Counted from the stretch's first letter, positions 1-12,554 are shown. The stretch: 64,000 nt of DNA from Bryum argenteum (GCA_037043015.1 CM073321.1:30854101-30918100), one strand, 5' to 3'. The notes: generated by a model from the letters alone, not told the origin. Made by a program: numbers and translations.

Positions 1-317
1 GACGTCTTGAACTCCATTCTACGCCCTTCCTCTTCCTCTTCTTCACCTTCGGCCGTCCCGACACTCTCTAAAACACTGTCGAGGTTGAGCGATCGCATTT
101 TGATAGTCCGCCTGAATGGCGGTAGCACATCATCGTCGATCAAGATATCGTATCCGTCTGGCTCCCGATCATCGCCGCTAGAGCTTCTCCCATCGCGCTT
201 CCGCAAAGCACTACGCCTCTATGCTTTGGAATTAGTGAACTTCGGGCCACCTCTCCGCTTCTTCTTCCTTTGACCTATTTCCTTTCCTCTCTCACTACCG
301 CCCGCGGTTTCGTCCAT
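1..317 (-). pseudogene. MULE-1 accessory ORF, 5' part, runs off the window edge
   Basis: Reading leftward from an ATG at 317 there is an open frame of about 105 codons to the window edge, broken by one TAG at about residue 33. The N-terminal part is basic: KKKRRGGPKF, then RRSALRKR just past the TAG. The rest is acidic (IDDDVLPPF, a poly-Glu run). The basic segment closely matches the ORF at 33387-33581, which sits in the same divergent position upstream of the second MULE transposase (KRRRGGTKF, RRSALRRR). Conservation in two diverged elements indicates a real gene of this MULE family, in the position of an accessory protein. Function is unknown; the basic stretch could be a nuclear localisation or DNA-contact region (inference). 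The 3' end lies outside the window. Confidence 0.5.
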
Positions 318-848
318 GCTGCTTGCAATGAGAGAAATTTTCACACGTTCCACCTAACGAGTCCTAGTGTTCTCACTGCAAATGAAGAGGTCGAACTATG
401 AGTTCCTACTCCATTCTATAAGTTCTCTCATGCGGCTAAGATTCCCTAATCAGCCACCACGTATTCTCTAACATCCCGCTATGACCGTGTCTGACAATCC
501 AAAATAAGCTAACTTTTGAACGCATCTATTATCCAACTAAATCTCTGTCAATGACTGCCGCCGTCACTTTACCTGCTACACCTTCTTATTTTATCGACGG
601 ATCTAATATTTAAAATTCTAATTACTTAATGCAATTATGTTAGTCTATGTATTTTAAGTATTACAAATAATGTGCTTTCAAATTATCATGCTCACGATTA
701 AGAGTATCGAGTATCTGTATGTTGTATTATATGGAATTACGTATGCAAATACCTCACAACAATTTCTCATATTTGAACCTTCGTAACGCACCTGAGACTC
801 TCTTTCTCCGAGCGCTTGTTGATGCTGTCTTCCTCGCTTGCGTATATC
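318..848. promoter_or_regulatory. Divergent intergenic region of MULE-1
   Basis: About 530 bases separate the leftward accessory ORF (ATG 317) from the rightward transposase start at 849. No ORF is supported here. The region is AT-rich with several TATA-like stretches, and its position implies divergent promoters. The equivalent region in MULE-S (33582-34577) is about 1 kb and contains an internal roughly 70-bp direct repeat (about 33762-33830 and 34196-34275). Confidence 0.35.
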
Positions 849-3800
849 ATGGCATCTTCCGCTCCCCTGCCTCCCGCTGCAGACGTCATTGCGATTAGAT
901 CCGAAGACTTAAGTCCTCCAATCTGCATTCCTCCGGGGGTGAATGGATTGGCGAAAGTCACTCCATCTTGGCTAGCAATTCGTTTCGGATTTGATGAGTC
1001 CTCTCTCTGGTTAGAGAATCAAGTCTTGGATCCAAACACTAATCTTGTCGAGTATTCAGTCCTTGTCGAACTAGTCGACATAGAGAGTAATTGTAGAATG
1101 TATAAGCTACGGCCCGGACAGTATCGACTATTCGGCTTGACAGCGTCCGTCATGAACGCCTCCACCGTCCTCCTCACTCCTCGTAGTTCTTCTACCATCT
1201 CCACTGTTGTTCCAGTTCTTGCTCGTGTCAAGGTTGAACCTGGACTTGAGGTCCGTACCGATATTTCTGATTCATCTCACGATGAAAAAAAAGCGTCTAG
1301 TCCATCTAGTCCCGCCGACTATCATCAAATCTGCCACACCCCTCGTCTGGTTCTGAACACAGTCTCAGAACCACCCCCGTTTCTCTTCCCGCGTCTAAAG
1401 TCGAAAAACATAAAAACATTATTTCCTCGCTCCGTAGACTAGGTAGCATGTCTCGCAACAAAACTATACTTCAAAAAATAGATTTCCAGTCCACTCGTAC
1501 TCACAGCGTCTCTTTCCTGCCTCCCACTTTCAACGGTGATGTCTCGTACATTCTCCCTCCCGTTCTACCGACTACTGCCCTCAAGGTAGCCAAATCTATG
1601 GAAGGGATGGACAAAAGATACGATGGTCATGTGTGGACTAGGACAATGACAACTAACATCAGTAACAACCTTGGTTTGTCTTTCCGCTACTCTAATTGTG
1701 TAGGGCATCTTCAATGCCACAATGACAAGTGTTGCTTCTTACTACGACCTGACCGCAGGGCACAAGTGAATGAGGTGGAGTTTGAGGGCTTTACCAAGGA
1801 CCCCTTCTGTGTCGGCCACGCGCCTCCTCCTTCTTCAACACTGGTCTGTAAGATCTGCAAAGAACCTCCCGTTTGTGTTGCTCTATGCCCTTCTAAAATC
1901 TTTTACGTATTCGGAGAGGAGAGTCAAGAGCAGGCGTGTGTGCATATCGGTACCCACGAACATCCTGTCAAAGTCGGAGACTACAGATGTCCACGTAAAA
2001 TAATTGATGAGTTAATAGAGGAGCACGTAGAACGTAACCCACAAGCTACCACATCCAAAATAGTCATGGAGGCTAGCAAGGCTTTACTCGGAAACTTACT
2101 TCTCCGTGAAGAAGGTGACCCTGTAACCTCCACGCTCACCCTCCAGGAGCTAGAACCTATCTTTGATCAGTGTAAAGAGCTTAACTCACCGAGCGTCAGG
2201 AATCGTATTACCACTTTTAAGCACTTGCGTAGATACGGTGTTCTTGATGGGATCACCAAGCTTCGAGGCCTCAGCAACTGGGCTTACATCCAACGTAACC
2301 AGTTCCCAGGGCAAGGAGATGAAAGTGACAAAGTGTCCATTTTCAAGATGTCCGAGGTTGGCCCCGGAAGCGGTGTTGACCTTGTTCGTCGTATGCAGCT
2401 CGGAGGCGACTTGTCACATGCGTGGCTGATGTTCGACCACGTCAAGCGTGTCAAGAACTGGACCACCATGGCGTGCCACGTTTATGACTCGAAAATCTGC
2501 CGCATTCTAACTATTGCATGCTGTGATTTCCAGTCTGAAGACGGAGAAGCTCAAATCGTCTTCTGGAAGAACCTAAACCACGTCATGGGCAGGAACGGAG
2601 TGGAAGCGCCGCAGTTTAAAGGGTTCATGGCCGACAGTGCGCAAGCCAACTGGAACGCTGTGCGGATCATTTATGGCTCCGGAGACCCTAAAGTGCCCAT
2701 GGAAGGCCGCGAGCGGACTTGCTACTTCCATTGGACGCAATCCCTCGAGAAACACACCAAACAATACATCTTGCAGGAACTGCAGGATCAACATCGACAT
2801 CTTTGTAAGCAATACAAAGATGCACGCACCATGGCTGAGGCGGAGACAAGATACTGGGCGATCCGAGCGTGGTGGGCGTCGGCGCAGGCCACCTCCGAAG
2901 TTGGATTAGGTCACCTCGAACACTGGCTTACATTCTGGCATTTCCGATATAGGCAGTGGGGTGGTTTCATGGAATTGGTGAGTCCACAGTCACTGTAGCA
3001 ATTATGTACACGTGAACTGATGTCTAGTAAATCTTTAAAATATATTTACTTTTTAGTATTGAATATTCTGCTTTTTTTATCTTTTTCAGTAACAATTATT
3101 TTCATAAAAAAATTAAAATTGTTCTATTTTTAGATCAGACTTGCTGTGACATAAGTCTAACCCGCTCTGGATATTGTGATCAACTTTTTTTGTTACTAAG
3201 TCAAAAGTCTTTGCACCTTGCAGGAAGATAAATATTCAGCAGAGGAGTTGGCGGAGATGCCTTCATGTAACCTTGCGGAATCTATCCATAACAAATGGTT
3301 GCAAGCGTCCGGCAACAAGGGTGGGGACTTGTACGTTGCAACTGTTGATGATTATGTTCGTGCTTTCCTTCAAGTAGTAGATTACCACGACTTCAACAGA
3401 GGTGGCAAGGGTGGTAGTGGACCAACATTCGAAGAACTGTTACTTCATGTTGCCCATAAAGCTCAACGAACCGGCAATCCATCAGGCCTCACAAAGGCAG
3501 TTTTTGACTATCCAGGAGCTGAAAATATTTGTACCCGCGACGCCCACCTTGAGGTGTTCGGATCCAAGAAACGTAAGGCTGATGTTCCAATTGGAGCTGA
3601 TGATGAAACGCACAGACCTGACATCGCGAGCTACTCACGTCCCCGAATTGGGAGAAGGGTTACCCGAGCTTGTGCTGAAAATCTGAGTACTATCCATGAA
3701 GAGGATGAAGTTGAGGAGCCACCGACATTACCATTTACTTTTGCTGGACCTAGTATTGAACGTGTGACCGCTGTTCAGGAGACTAAAGTAGACGAGAGGC

Positions 3801-4654
3801 TGTGGCACATTGCTCGTTTGAGGGAGAATTCTGCCAAGGCTTGTTGGGGGATCATGCGAAAGAGTAAAAAAAGATGTGACTCACGAATTATTCAGAAGGG
3901 GAAGGCGACTGCAGCTCCAACTTACACCGGAGTATGGCAGCGCCCTCAAGAGGGGCCAAGAAAAATTGATCAGTTCTTTTTTTGTGCGGATGATATTGAC
4001 AGGTGTGTGAAGGGTCATCGTCGTAAGTGGATTGAGCCATTCTCTCTAAGCCAGGATAGACCCCCTATTCCTTCAGTATGGCCAGTTAAGATAGGGACTA
4101 ACCTTACATGTGATGAAATGGAGGCTTTAGACAATGCGGGCTTTCGACTACCACAAAAAGAACAGCTTCCTACGAACCGCACTTTCAATAATGCTGCCCC
4201 ACCAAGAGACTTGTCCCATATTCCAGTCCCCGAGAAGCCGGACGTGTTCCCTAGGTCAAGAAGATCGAAGAACATGAAACGCATTCCAGCTATGACTTCA
4301 AAGCACATGAAGAATACTGAGTCTGCCACGTCAATGCAGGCCAGAATTCTAAGGGTGACCATAATCCCGCAACCTCGTTTTGGGTCTATTGTAGACTTGG
4401 AGTCGGATTCGGATGCAGTTTATAGACTTTCAATTAGTAAATTCCCGGATTGCTCATGCCCAGTGTTCAAGAAAACAATTTCTACGTTAGGATGGAGAGA
4501 TTCATATCGACCGTGCAAGCACCTATACTTCATCACGGTATTGGTTTGCAAATTTGATCCGGATGCTGACCTCTTCATCCACGCGGCCACTCTTAGTTTC
4601 AACAAGGTGAAGAAGATTCTGGAGGGAGGAATCCTAGACCATGCTACAGATTAG
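849..4654 (+). pseudogene. Mutator-like (MULE) transposase with SWIM zinc finger, copy 1
   Basis: Two exons, 849-2977 and 3224-4654, are joined by a 246-base GT-AG intron in phase 0 (GTGAGT donor, TTGCAG acceptor). The start at 849 is chosen because the second copy begins at the same place (MASSS). Reading in: an N-terminal domain of about 150 residues; a Cys-rich segment (HLQCHNDKCC, CKICKEPPVC); and a MULE-type DDE core with ACCDFQSED, FKGFMADSAQANW and CYFHW, the last being the C-x2-H signature of Mutator transposases. The C-terminus has a SWIM finger (CSCPVF ... CKHLY). One frameshift separates 849-1442 from the frame starting at 1448; an A8 run at about 1285-1292 is a candidate site. Otherwise the core is open. 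Such proteins cut and insert their own element. Family assignment is from motifs only. Confidence 0.8.
2978..3223 (+). other. Intron of MULE-1 transposase gene
   Basis: The intron has a GTGAGT donor at 2978 and a CTTGCAG acceptor ending at 3223, and is AT-rich with T runs. Both exon frames join in phase 0. The second copy has an equivalent intron ending at 36917, but its donor side is damaged. Confidence 0.8.
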
Positions 4655-5882
4655 AATGCCTTATATCTCCTCATCTACGTACGCTATATGATAGTCTTAT
4701 GATTGGGTGCTCTACACTGTATGCGATATTTTTTCACAACTTATTAAAAATAATTATACCAGTACCTACATGTACAGCAAACCTTGCCAATTTGTCTAAC
4801 TCGGAGTACTATTCACTTAGAAATATTACCTTAGAAACCTCTTGACATTTAAAAACTTGTGATTTACTGTCGAGTTTTGTAGCTCAAGCCTCACAAAATT
4901 CAGGGAATTTAAGCTTTATTTCCACGAGTTTGGTTCACCAAATCCACGGTGATAAGTCTAGAATATTCGAATATTCCCAAAAATATTCGGAAATTATTCC
5001 CAAAATTTTTTTAAAAACTATTTTTAGAAATATTTTTACTAAAAATACAAACTCAGCCCTAAAAATTCTAAATCTTACCGCTCACCGCTCACCGCTCACC
5101 GCTCACCGCTCAACACTCACACGGTAGCAACTTCCGGGCAGATTTCGGGAGTGAGTTGCACAAAATTTTATGTCAAATAAATTATAGAAAACTCTAGGGG
5201 TTTAGGATACAATAATATGGTTGAAGACACAATTTATCACCTATCTTTGATGTTTTTATTTTTAGAATGTGCTAGAAATGAACATAAAGGGTATATTTAT
5301 ATACTAGCATATACTTGTCACAGATCTAAATTTGACAAAAATATACTTTTTTGGGCAAGAAATATTGTACAATCTAAGCTCAACTCATCAATTATATAAT
5401 GCATGCATATTCTCTAATTACGATACATCAACCAATTTTCAACCTAGAGTATAAATTGTCATTTATAGAAAGAAATGCCTTATTTTACTCAACACGAAAA
5501 AAAAGCAAGTGAATAAGTTTTTTTGGTTGAAATTTCTCTACGTACTATTTAAAGTCTACAACATCTAGGTCGGCCACTAATTCTAAAGAATAGTTTTATC
5601 ATTTTTGCATAGAACGCCTCAAATCTCAAAATGGTGATGAGAACAGGTTTTAAGTATATATCGTATATGAACTACATCCATATACTTAGTTGTGCAGGTA
5701 GCTTGGGAGAGCTACACGTATCCAACTTCATGCTGAAATCTCGGATTAAAATGTCAAGATTGGATGGCGGTCCATGGTCATAGGGGTACCCACATCACTT
5801 AAAAATCCATATCAAAGTTGAGGACAACCCAGATAAAACTTTGTTGTATATACTGTATATACTTGCCCATTTTGTACCCGGT
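4655..5882. other. Gene-free stretch between MULE-1 transposase and gypsy
   Basis: 4655-4925 is the transposase 3' flank. 4930-5135 is the MULE terminal segment with five tandem CCGCTCA units (about 5077-5112). 5136-5882 is AT-rich. Short open frames there (for example 5217-5399) have no recognisable product and look like chance. Confidence 0.5.
5075..5135. repeat. Subterminal tandem repeat and right terminus of MULE-1
   Basis: CCGCTCA is repeated five times, followed by CAACACTCACACGGTAGCAA and CTTCC. The same GAGCGG-type tandem arrays mark both ends of MULE-S (20044-20085 and 38948-38990), in inverted orientation. Confidence 0.6.
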
Positions 5883-8364
5883 TTAGTGTATAATTGCCAG
5901 GAACGTGGTCCTATATGCCCACAAAGCGGCATTGAGTTTGGTGTCCCAATCTCGTTTGTTGTCATGGATAGTCTTCCTCAAAATCCTCACGATGGTTTGA
6001 TTACATTGTTCGGCTAAGCCGTTGGTTTGAGGATGGTAAGGGGTGGTTTTACGGTGATCAATTCCGTAAGTCGAGGTAAGTTCCTCAATGAGGTCATTGA
6101 GGAAATGGGTGCCCCGGTCGCTAACCAAAACTTGTGGGACCCCGAAACGAGAGAAAACACTCTCAAACAAATAGAGTGCCGTGGTTATCTTATTTGCCAC
6201 TTCGACCGCCTTGGCCTCTACCCATTTGGTCAAATAATCCACCGCAAGAATGATGTACGCCAATTGGTGCGATGAAGTGGGGTGCACGCGGCCCACATAG
6301 TCTATTCCCCACTTCTCAAAAGGAAGCAAGGGTAGCGAGGGTATCAAAGGGAACGCCATGTGGAGGTCATTCCGAGCAAACCGTTGGCATGCGTCACACT
6401 TGGTGGCGTGCCGGTGGGCGTCGGCGAACACGGTGGGCCAAAAGTACCCGGCTCTAAGGATTTTTTGGGCCGTGAGACGACCCGAAAAATGTCCGCCGCA
6501 AATGTCATCGAGGCATGTTATAATTATACGTGATGCCTCAAGCTCACTAACACACCGGCGTAGGCGACAATGCCACGCCGGTACAACCGGTTTGCTATAA
6601 TAGCATAGTGGCGGCTATTGACCCGGATTTTGCGCCGCTCATTGGCGTCTAGGTGATCGGGAAGTTTTTGCATGCTCAAACACTCCAAGATATAGGTGTC
6701 CCACGTGGGGGTCACGGTGATGGAGAAAAGGTTGGCACCGGGAAGCTCATCCTCGATGTCAACCATGCCCATTGATTCGGACAACCGTGAGAGGTGGTCC
6801 GCTTGAAGATGCAAGCGGCCGGGTTTGTACTCCACGGTATAAGCTAGCTCCTCTAGGAGCAAAACCCATCGGGCCACACGGCCGCTAAGGTCGGGTTTGT
6901 TAATTATGTAGCGTAACGCTAAATGGTCGACAAAAAAAACCACGGGATTCATGAGTAAGTAATGCCTAACTTTCTTGGCACTAAACACCATGGCCAAACA
7001 TTCCCTCTCCGTGGTGGAATAATTCCTTTCCGCGGCGGTTAATTGGCGGCTTGCAAATGCCACGGGGCGGTCCTTGCCCTTAGGTCCATGTGGTTGACAC
7101 AAGGTAGACCCCACGGCTACCGCCGATGCACCACAATACACATGAAAAGGGATGTCCCAATTGGGGGGCACAAGGCATGGATAGGAGGTCAACTTGGTTT
7201 TGAGGGCATCAAAACCCTCTTGACACTCAGGTGTCCACACAAATTTGACCTCCTTTCTTGGGAGGTTGGTCAAGGGAATGGCGGCCGTGGCATAATTGGC
7301 CATGATGTCTTGATACTACCCAAAATGGCCAAGAGCACGTTGTACGCCCTTGACCAAAGTTGGGGGTTCAAGGTTGAGAATCACTTCAACCTTTTCGGGG
7401 TCCGGTTCCTTGCCGGCCTTGGAAACCACGTAGCCCAATAATACCCCTTTTTGCACCCCTAGGTACACCTTGGCGGGATTTAAGGAGAGTCGGTTTCGAC
7501 GGCACCTCACAAAACACTCACGCAACATTGCGTAGTGTTCTAATGCACTTGTTTGGGTGCTAAAATTGTCAATGAAAACCGACATAGACTTATGGAGGAG
7601 GTCAAAAAATATAGAAGTCATGACTCGTTGGAACGCCGAGGGTGCGTTGCACAACCCGAAGGGCATGACCACATAGATGAATGTCCCCTAAGGGGTTGTG
7701 AAAGCGGTTTTGTGATAATCATCACGATGGATGGATACTTGGTTATATCCCGAGTATCCATCTAGGAAAGTGTAGAGCTCATGACCCCCCACCTCATCCA
7801 AGATTTGGTTCACAAATGGAAGGGGAAAGTGATCCTTTTGGGTGGCTTTGTTTAAACGACGAATGTCGATGCACACCCTTAACTTCCCATTTTTCTTCTT
7901 CACAAGCACCATAGGGGACACCCAATCCGTGATTTCCACCGGTTTAATGAAACCCGCCTCTAAGAGCTTTTCCAACTCGGCTTTGACCACAAGTTGGAGG
8001 CGGGGGTTCATCCGGCGTTCCTTTTCCCGGACCGGTATGGACCTCGGAAGTAGGGGGATTGTGAGTTGGGCAATCTCCGGTGGAATGCCCTTGAGGTCTT
8101 TATAGGACCAAGCGAAAATGTCCCAGAATTCGAGGACAAGACCTTTGAAGCTCTCAATTTCTTCCGGGGATAATTGAGCCCCCATTTTGATGGGGCGGGG
8201 CTCTTCGCCCTTTAGAGACACGTCTACATCTACACAATCGTTGATTGGGACCTTGACCAGGTTGGTCGGGCCGTGATACCAATCACTTGGCACCGCGGGG
8301 TAAATAGGTAAATTGGAACCCGCCTCCAAGTTAGTAGAGGTTTTGCGGAAAATAAGGGGAGGAG
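5883..8364 (-). pseudogene. Ty3/gypsy pol: reverse transcriptase, RNase H, integrase
   Basis: Leftward from 8364 the order is RT, RNase H, integrase, as in Ty3/gypsy. RT fingers/palm (about 8329-7316) show VCIDIRRLNKATQKDHFPLP, FLDGYSGYNQ and MPFGLCNAPSAFQ. The catalytic YxDD box reads FIDN, so one aspartate is lost. RNase H (about 7270-6780) has TTERECLAMVF, but the usual VYCDAS site reads VYCGAS. Integrase (about 6500-5883) keeps CDACQRF, WGIDYVG, VSDRGTHF and GLAEQ, that is CxxC plus the D, D and E residues. Stops lie after the RT segment FTTP (TAG where TGG is usual) and near 7316. Coding sequence ends about 5883 without a visible LTR. The element is inactive. Confidence 0.9.
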
Positions 8365-8570
8365 CATGGTTGTCTTATTAGACACACTTTTCGGAATGTG
8401 TGTCTGATTTGTCGTATTGGACATGTCTGTTAGACGTCCGATCGACGAAAATGTCGACCGTACCAAAAATTGCATAGTAAAAAACTTGTTGAGATTGACA
8501 TTGAGGTTAAAAGCTATTTTCCTACGTGGCGTAGGGTCGATAATGACGTGGAAAATAAAAATATACGTCA

Positions 8571-8880
8571 CAGTGGGCGACCGGGGGTGGGCGACCTCGC
8601 TAGGCGGCCAACGGTAGCACAGGGGCGAACGTCGGTCGCCTGCTGCGATCGCCGATCGCCTTGGCTGCCGCACGTAGGCGACCGGCGGTCCAGTAGGGAG
8701 ACCGGCAGTCGCCCTGGCAATCGCTTCTAGGCAACCGCCGGTCCAGTAGTGAGCGACCGACGATCGCCCAGGGCGATCTTCGGTCGCTTATAGCGATTGG
8801 CGGTCGCCCTGGAGGTAGCGCTCATGTGGCGATCGGTGGTCGCCTTGGGCCGTCGCGTGTGTGGCGACCAACACCATGGT
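8571..8880. repeat. GGCGACC subterminal repeat cluster, hAT-A left end
   Basis: Variants of GGCGACCGCCGGTCCAG, GGGCGAACGTCGGTCGC and GCGATCGCCGATCGCC are packed in both orientations. Tandem short motifs next to TIRs are a hallmark of hAT elements, where transposase binds them (family knowledge). This cluster matches 44986-45150 at the left end of hAT-B. Confidence 0.75.
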
Positions 8881-9201
8881 TGAATACGAAACAAGCAAGA
8901 TAATTTCATATTGGTACAAAATGAGCACCAATGCATGTTTATGAATACCTCCGAAACAAGATCAATGGTGCATTTCATAGTACAAATTTGTCCATCAATG
9001 TCTATACTCATAGTATTCATACATATGATGTAACTACTACATATACCGAACTATATATATTATACTCCTAAATATACTAGGATACCAAAATATTGTAAGC
9101 TAATAGTTGCCCTACTTGCAGTACATTGTAGTATTGTACTGAGTACTAACAACGAACTTCGTGCTTCCAATCCAAAATAACAAAATTCTAATAACACGTC
9201 T

Positions 9202-10022
9202 TTAGGTATCCTTCAATGTATACGTATAGTCGCTTGATACTTCATCTGCATTTGGATCGGTTTCACCTAGAGAGTCATCAGTGCTTTGGTCGCCATCCTC
9301 GTCTTCATCCTCTGTCTTATTGCGTACTTCACACTCAACCTCACTCGCCAAATTGCGCAATTCCGTGTCCGTAGTTGTTTTCTTGTTCACTGTAACGAGG
9401 CGCTTCAAGGGCCGTAAGCATTAGTGATCCCGATTGCGTACAGTGGTAGATGGCGCATTGTACGTGTATTCGGATTATTGGATGAAGCAATCCCCGCATG
9501 AACTTCTTCATGTACGCGTGCTCCTTTCCGACATCGTCGGTCGTGTACCTTCCTCAAACGCTTCTGGCCTCGTGTAATACGATTGCAAGGTTGTGAAGAT
9601 GGCCCGACGTCTCGTGACACTGCCTGGGTGCATAATGGACTTGTTGGTTCTATCTTGACCTCCGTCTTCGGCAATACCATACGAGTTGTATGGGGCCCTT
9701 TAGGTTGGGTAACCCTTGGGAACAACTGTTGTAGAGGTACATCGGAGTCATCTTCGTTATGAGTTGCACTCCTTGATCGAATGGTTGAAACTCTAGGTGA
9801 CCCTACTTCCATGCAACCTAAATTGGATACATTGTCAGGTTCCACTTTAATTTGGCCCATTTCAACTCCTGCCGTGGTAACCGTGCACTTCACACTCTCA
9901 AGTTTATCGTTGTTGTTAGAGTGTGGGCTGCCTTTAACTGGACCAATGTTCTCTTCATCCATCCGGTTTACCAAGCCTTGTTTCGCTAGGCAGGTACTCT
10001 CTTGGAGCTGTAAGTTTGCCAC
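9202..10022 (-). pseudogene. Unrecognised second ORF downstream of hAT transposase
   Basis: The frame 10022-9405 continues after a one-base shift into 9408-9202; the TGA at 9405-9407 overlaps the join. The combined product would be about 270 residues. It is hydrophilic, with KVEPD and KIEPT motifs resembling SUMO-acceptor contexts, a basic patch (RGQKRLRKVHDRRCRKGARV) and an acidic C-terminus (TEDEDEDGDQSTDD). It lies 60 bases downstream of the transposase stop on the same strand, so it may be a second transposon gene or a displaced transposase 3' part. I recognise no family. Confidence 0.4.
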
Positions 10023-10082
10023 TCCTTCTCCTACTGTGTCATTGACGAATACCGCAAACTGACAAGGTTATTGTGGAATATC

Positions 10083-12407
10083 CTAGTCGTCATCGAACTC
10101 AAACCGGTCCTTGACATGAATAGTCATGTGTCCTTCGTTGTCGTTCCAATTCTCTAGGTCGTCGTGTTCGCTACCGTCATTGAGATAATTGTCGTCATCC
10201 GCCTCCGGGTTATCCATGAATACACCATCATCCCATTCATTGTCCGGTAAATACTCTTCTTCGTCAAAGTTCTCTTCTTCTAAATAATTTTCATACCACA
10301 TTCTTGGCAATTTTGTACGTTTCTGGCGCTCAAGTTTGGCGTTTGCATAGATGTACACAAGGTCCTCTGCTTTGGAAGTTGACAACCGATTCCTCACTTT
10401 TCTGTGCACGAGAGAGTACATGCTCCGATTCCTCTCACATGATGAAGTTGAACATGTCAATGACAAAATCCTCTTCGAAATTTTTGGCAAGGCATTCCCC
10501 CCGACTTGATGCCACCATTGATGTGGTAACAAGTCACATTGAGCTGGATCAGGGGCCTCTGAATTGGTGTTAAATGGACCCGTCCTCTCCTCATATTGTA
10601 TGAGTTCCCGCACCACTTCCTCATAGAATACTCCCATTGGGGCGCTAAGCTTCCTTATGACCCGGTTTAAAGCTCTTTTTGCTTCTCCATTGTTTTGAAT
10701 TGCTCCCATATTTGTCAAATAAGGGTTCAACAAAGCTGCTGCATAGTGGAGGTCTGTGAGCATCATTTCCTATCGTTTTTGAAATGCATCCTCGTATTTT
10801 GTAGCAATGTCGGGGGATAGTTCGAATGGAGGTTCACTCAAAGAGAACACGTGTTCTTTAAGGTCCGACATGATCACATATGCCCTAGGCATGGCTGGTA
10901 CTTCCCCGTCAAACTCCCGAAGAGCTATGAGTACTGGTTCAACTACTTTCACAAACTTCGTACAATCCTCCCAGAACTCATCGCTCCTAATGCTATTCCG
11001 CACATTCCTTGCCTTTGTCTGTAACTGGTGACTGTTTTGCCTGTTGAACAATGTTTGGACAAACACATGCCACTCCGCATCGATCACCATGTTGTTCAGA
11101 GGTTGTTGTAGCTATAACAACCGCTCTATCATCAAGTAGTTTGTTGCAAATCGAGTCTGAGGTGGTACCTTGAGCTGCAGCTTCGGCGAGTACTTCCTGA
11201 ATAGAGCAAGTGGGACGTGCGACCTTTTAATAAATGTGCACACTCTCTTGGCTTGCTCCACCAAATGCTTAACCCATGCCTCTTTCCCCCAATCTTCTAG
11301 AAGGAGGTCTAGAATATGTGCCGCACAACCTTGTCCATATAAGTGAGGATAGTCTATCTGCAACTTCTTCACAGCACCTAACATAGAGCTTGCATTGTCT
11401 GTGCATATCTAAACAATGTTTTCTGGTCCAACCTCCTCTATATACTTCGCCATTTCATTTGCCACATAAGCAATGTCCTTTTTCTTCCGTGTAGTATCCA
11501 CTGATCCCAGAAACACCTCCCCCACTGGGCAAACGAGCATCATGTTAATGAGTGGTCTACTTGTGACATCTGACTACCAATCCAAGCATATTGTTCCTCC
11601 GTATTTCTCGATAGAAAGTTTTGTTTGATCTTCAACTGACCTTTGTACAACTGCCTTCTTCGCATCGAGCATCATAGTCCTAATAGCATGATACGTGGGT
11701 GGTTGATATCCACCAGTACCGGCCTTTGTTGACTCTTGAACGACACTTATGAATGCTGGATGTCGTACAACATTGAATGCAATGTTCGCCTCATGGAAAA
11801 ATGAAGCCCACTTTGCATCCAAATTTTGCCTAGTGGAAAGATCAAAACTATCCTCCATACTCCTTTGCCCATGTCGCCGTCCGCTAAAGAGTGTAGAGAT
11901 CCTTTGTCCATTGTTGGCATGACTCCCCTTATTAGAGGATGGCACCTGAATAGACCTTAGGTTAGGGGATGGCACTTGTACTGACCTGATGCGAGGGGAA
12001 TTTGTGTTCTCTATAGTTTCCCTTGCCACATACGGCATGCCTGCATCCACTCCTGACTCAGGAACAACATCCGCATGAGGAATGTTGTTCTTTGGAACGA
12101 TCCCTCCACAGTCACGGAATAGCTCGAGAACTCCACGGGGTAACCTCGTACACCGGGGTAATGGGGAATTCTTAGGATATTTGAAATGAGCAAATGCTCG
12201 TTGCCCTACAAAGACTGTGCTTTTCCCACAAAATAAGCACACGCGAGTATTTGGCTTGTCGTTCCGTTCCTTGGATACTTGTAGCCAGTTGTCCCATTTG
12301 CGAGTTTCTCTTCTATTATCTGCTATCCCGTTGGATTGGGAAGAATGCTCCATGTTCTGGAATCGCACCTCCGCCGGTGCAATGAAATTGGTGACGACAA
12401 CGCACAC
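10083..12407 (-). pseudogene. hAT-superfamily transposase
   Basis: One continuous frame of about 775 codons runs from 12407 (or ATG 12353, MEHSSQSNG) to 10083. The N-terminus has a BED-like zinc-finger segment (CLFCGKST ... AFAHFKY). The middle carries the conserved SDVTSRPLINMMLVCP and ICTDNASSMLGAVK region of plant hAT transposases. The C-terminus has the dimerisation signature (ILSLTCSTSSCERNRSMYSL, HRKVRNRL, DLVYIYANAKL) and then an acidic tail. Four in-frame stops (near 11575, 11410, 11112 and 10768) and no frameshift break it. At least two are CAG-to-TAG type by context (V-stop-ICTDNAS, W-stop-SD). It would mobilise hAT-A and probably hAT-B; it is inactive as it stands. Confidence 0.88.
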
Positions 12408-12554
12408 TACAAGGACTCAAGTTACTCTTTGCACATATAGACCAAGCAGGGGGCTTCTCATGGGGAGACCTTAGACAATGGGCAAAGCACAAAGGAAAGT
12501 GGCTTCAAGCCCGTGAACGACTCCTTATATACTCCAGACTGGTGTAAGTCGGGG

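Larger units (their letters stand above)
1..5135 (+). mobile_element. MULE-1, right-hand portion of a Mutator-like element
   Basis: This part holds the accessory ORF (minus), the SWIM-type transposase (plus) and a right terminal segment. The right end is placed near 5135 because 5075-5135 (tandem CCGCTCA units, then GGTAGCAACTTCC) matches the right terminus of MULE-S (GCTCGCATACTAGCAACGTC). Both ends follow an AT-rich stretch with AATATTC motifs (4965-5000 and 38865-38905). The left end is outside the window, so the target duplication cannot be checked. Confidence 0.6.

Noticed and set aside
4965..5000. Possible heat-shock elements in GAATATTCGAATATTC
   Set aside because: The TTC and next GAA are adjacent rather than two bases apart, and the motif sits in a MULE terminus, not near a gene start.
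5217..5399. Small hydrophobic ORF
   Set aside because: AT-rich, no homology to anything in the window and no supporting context.
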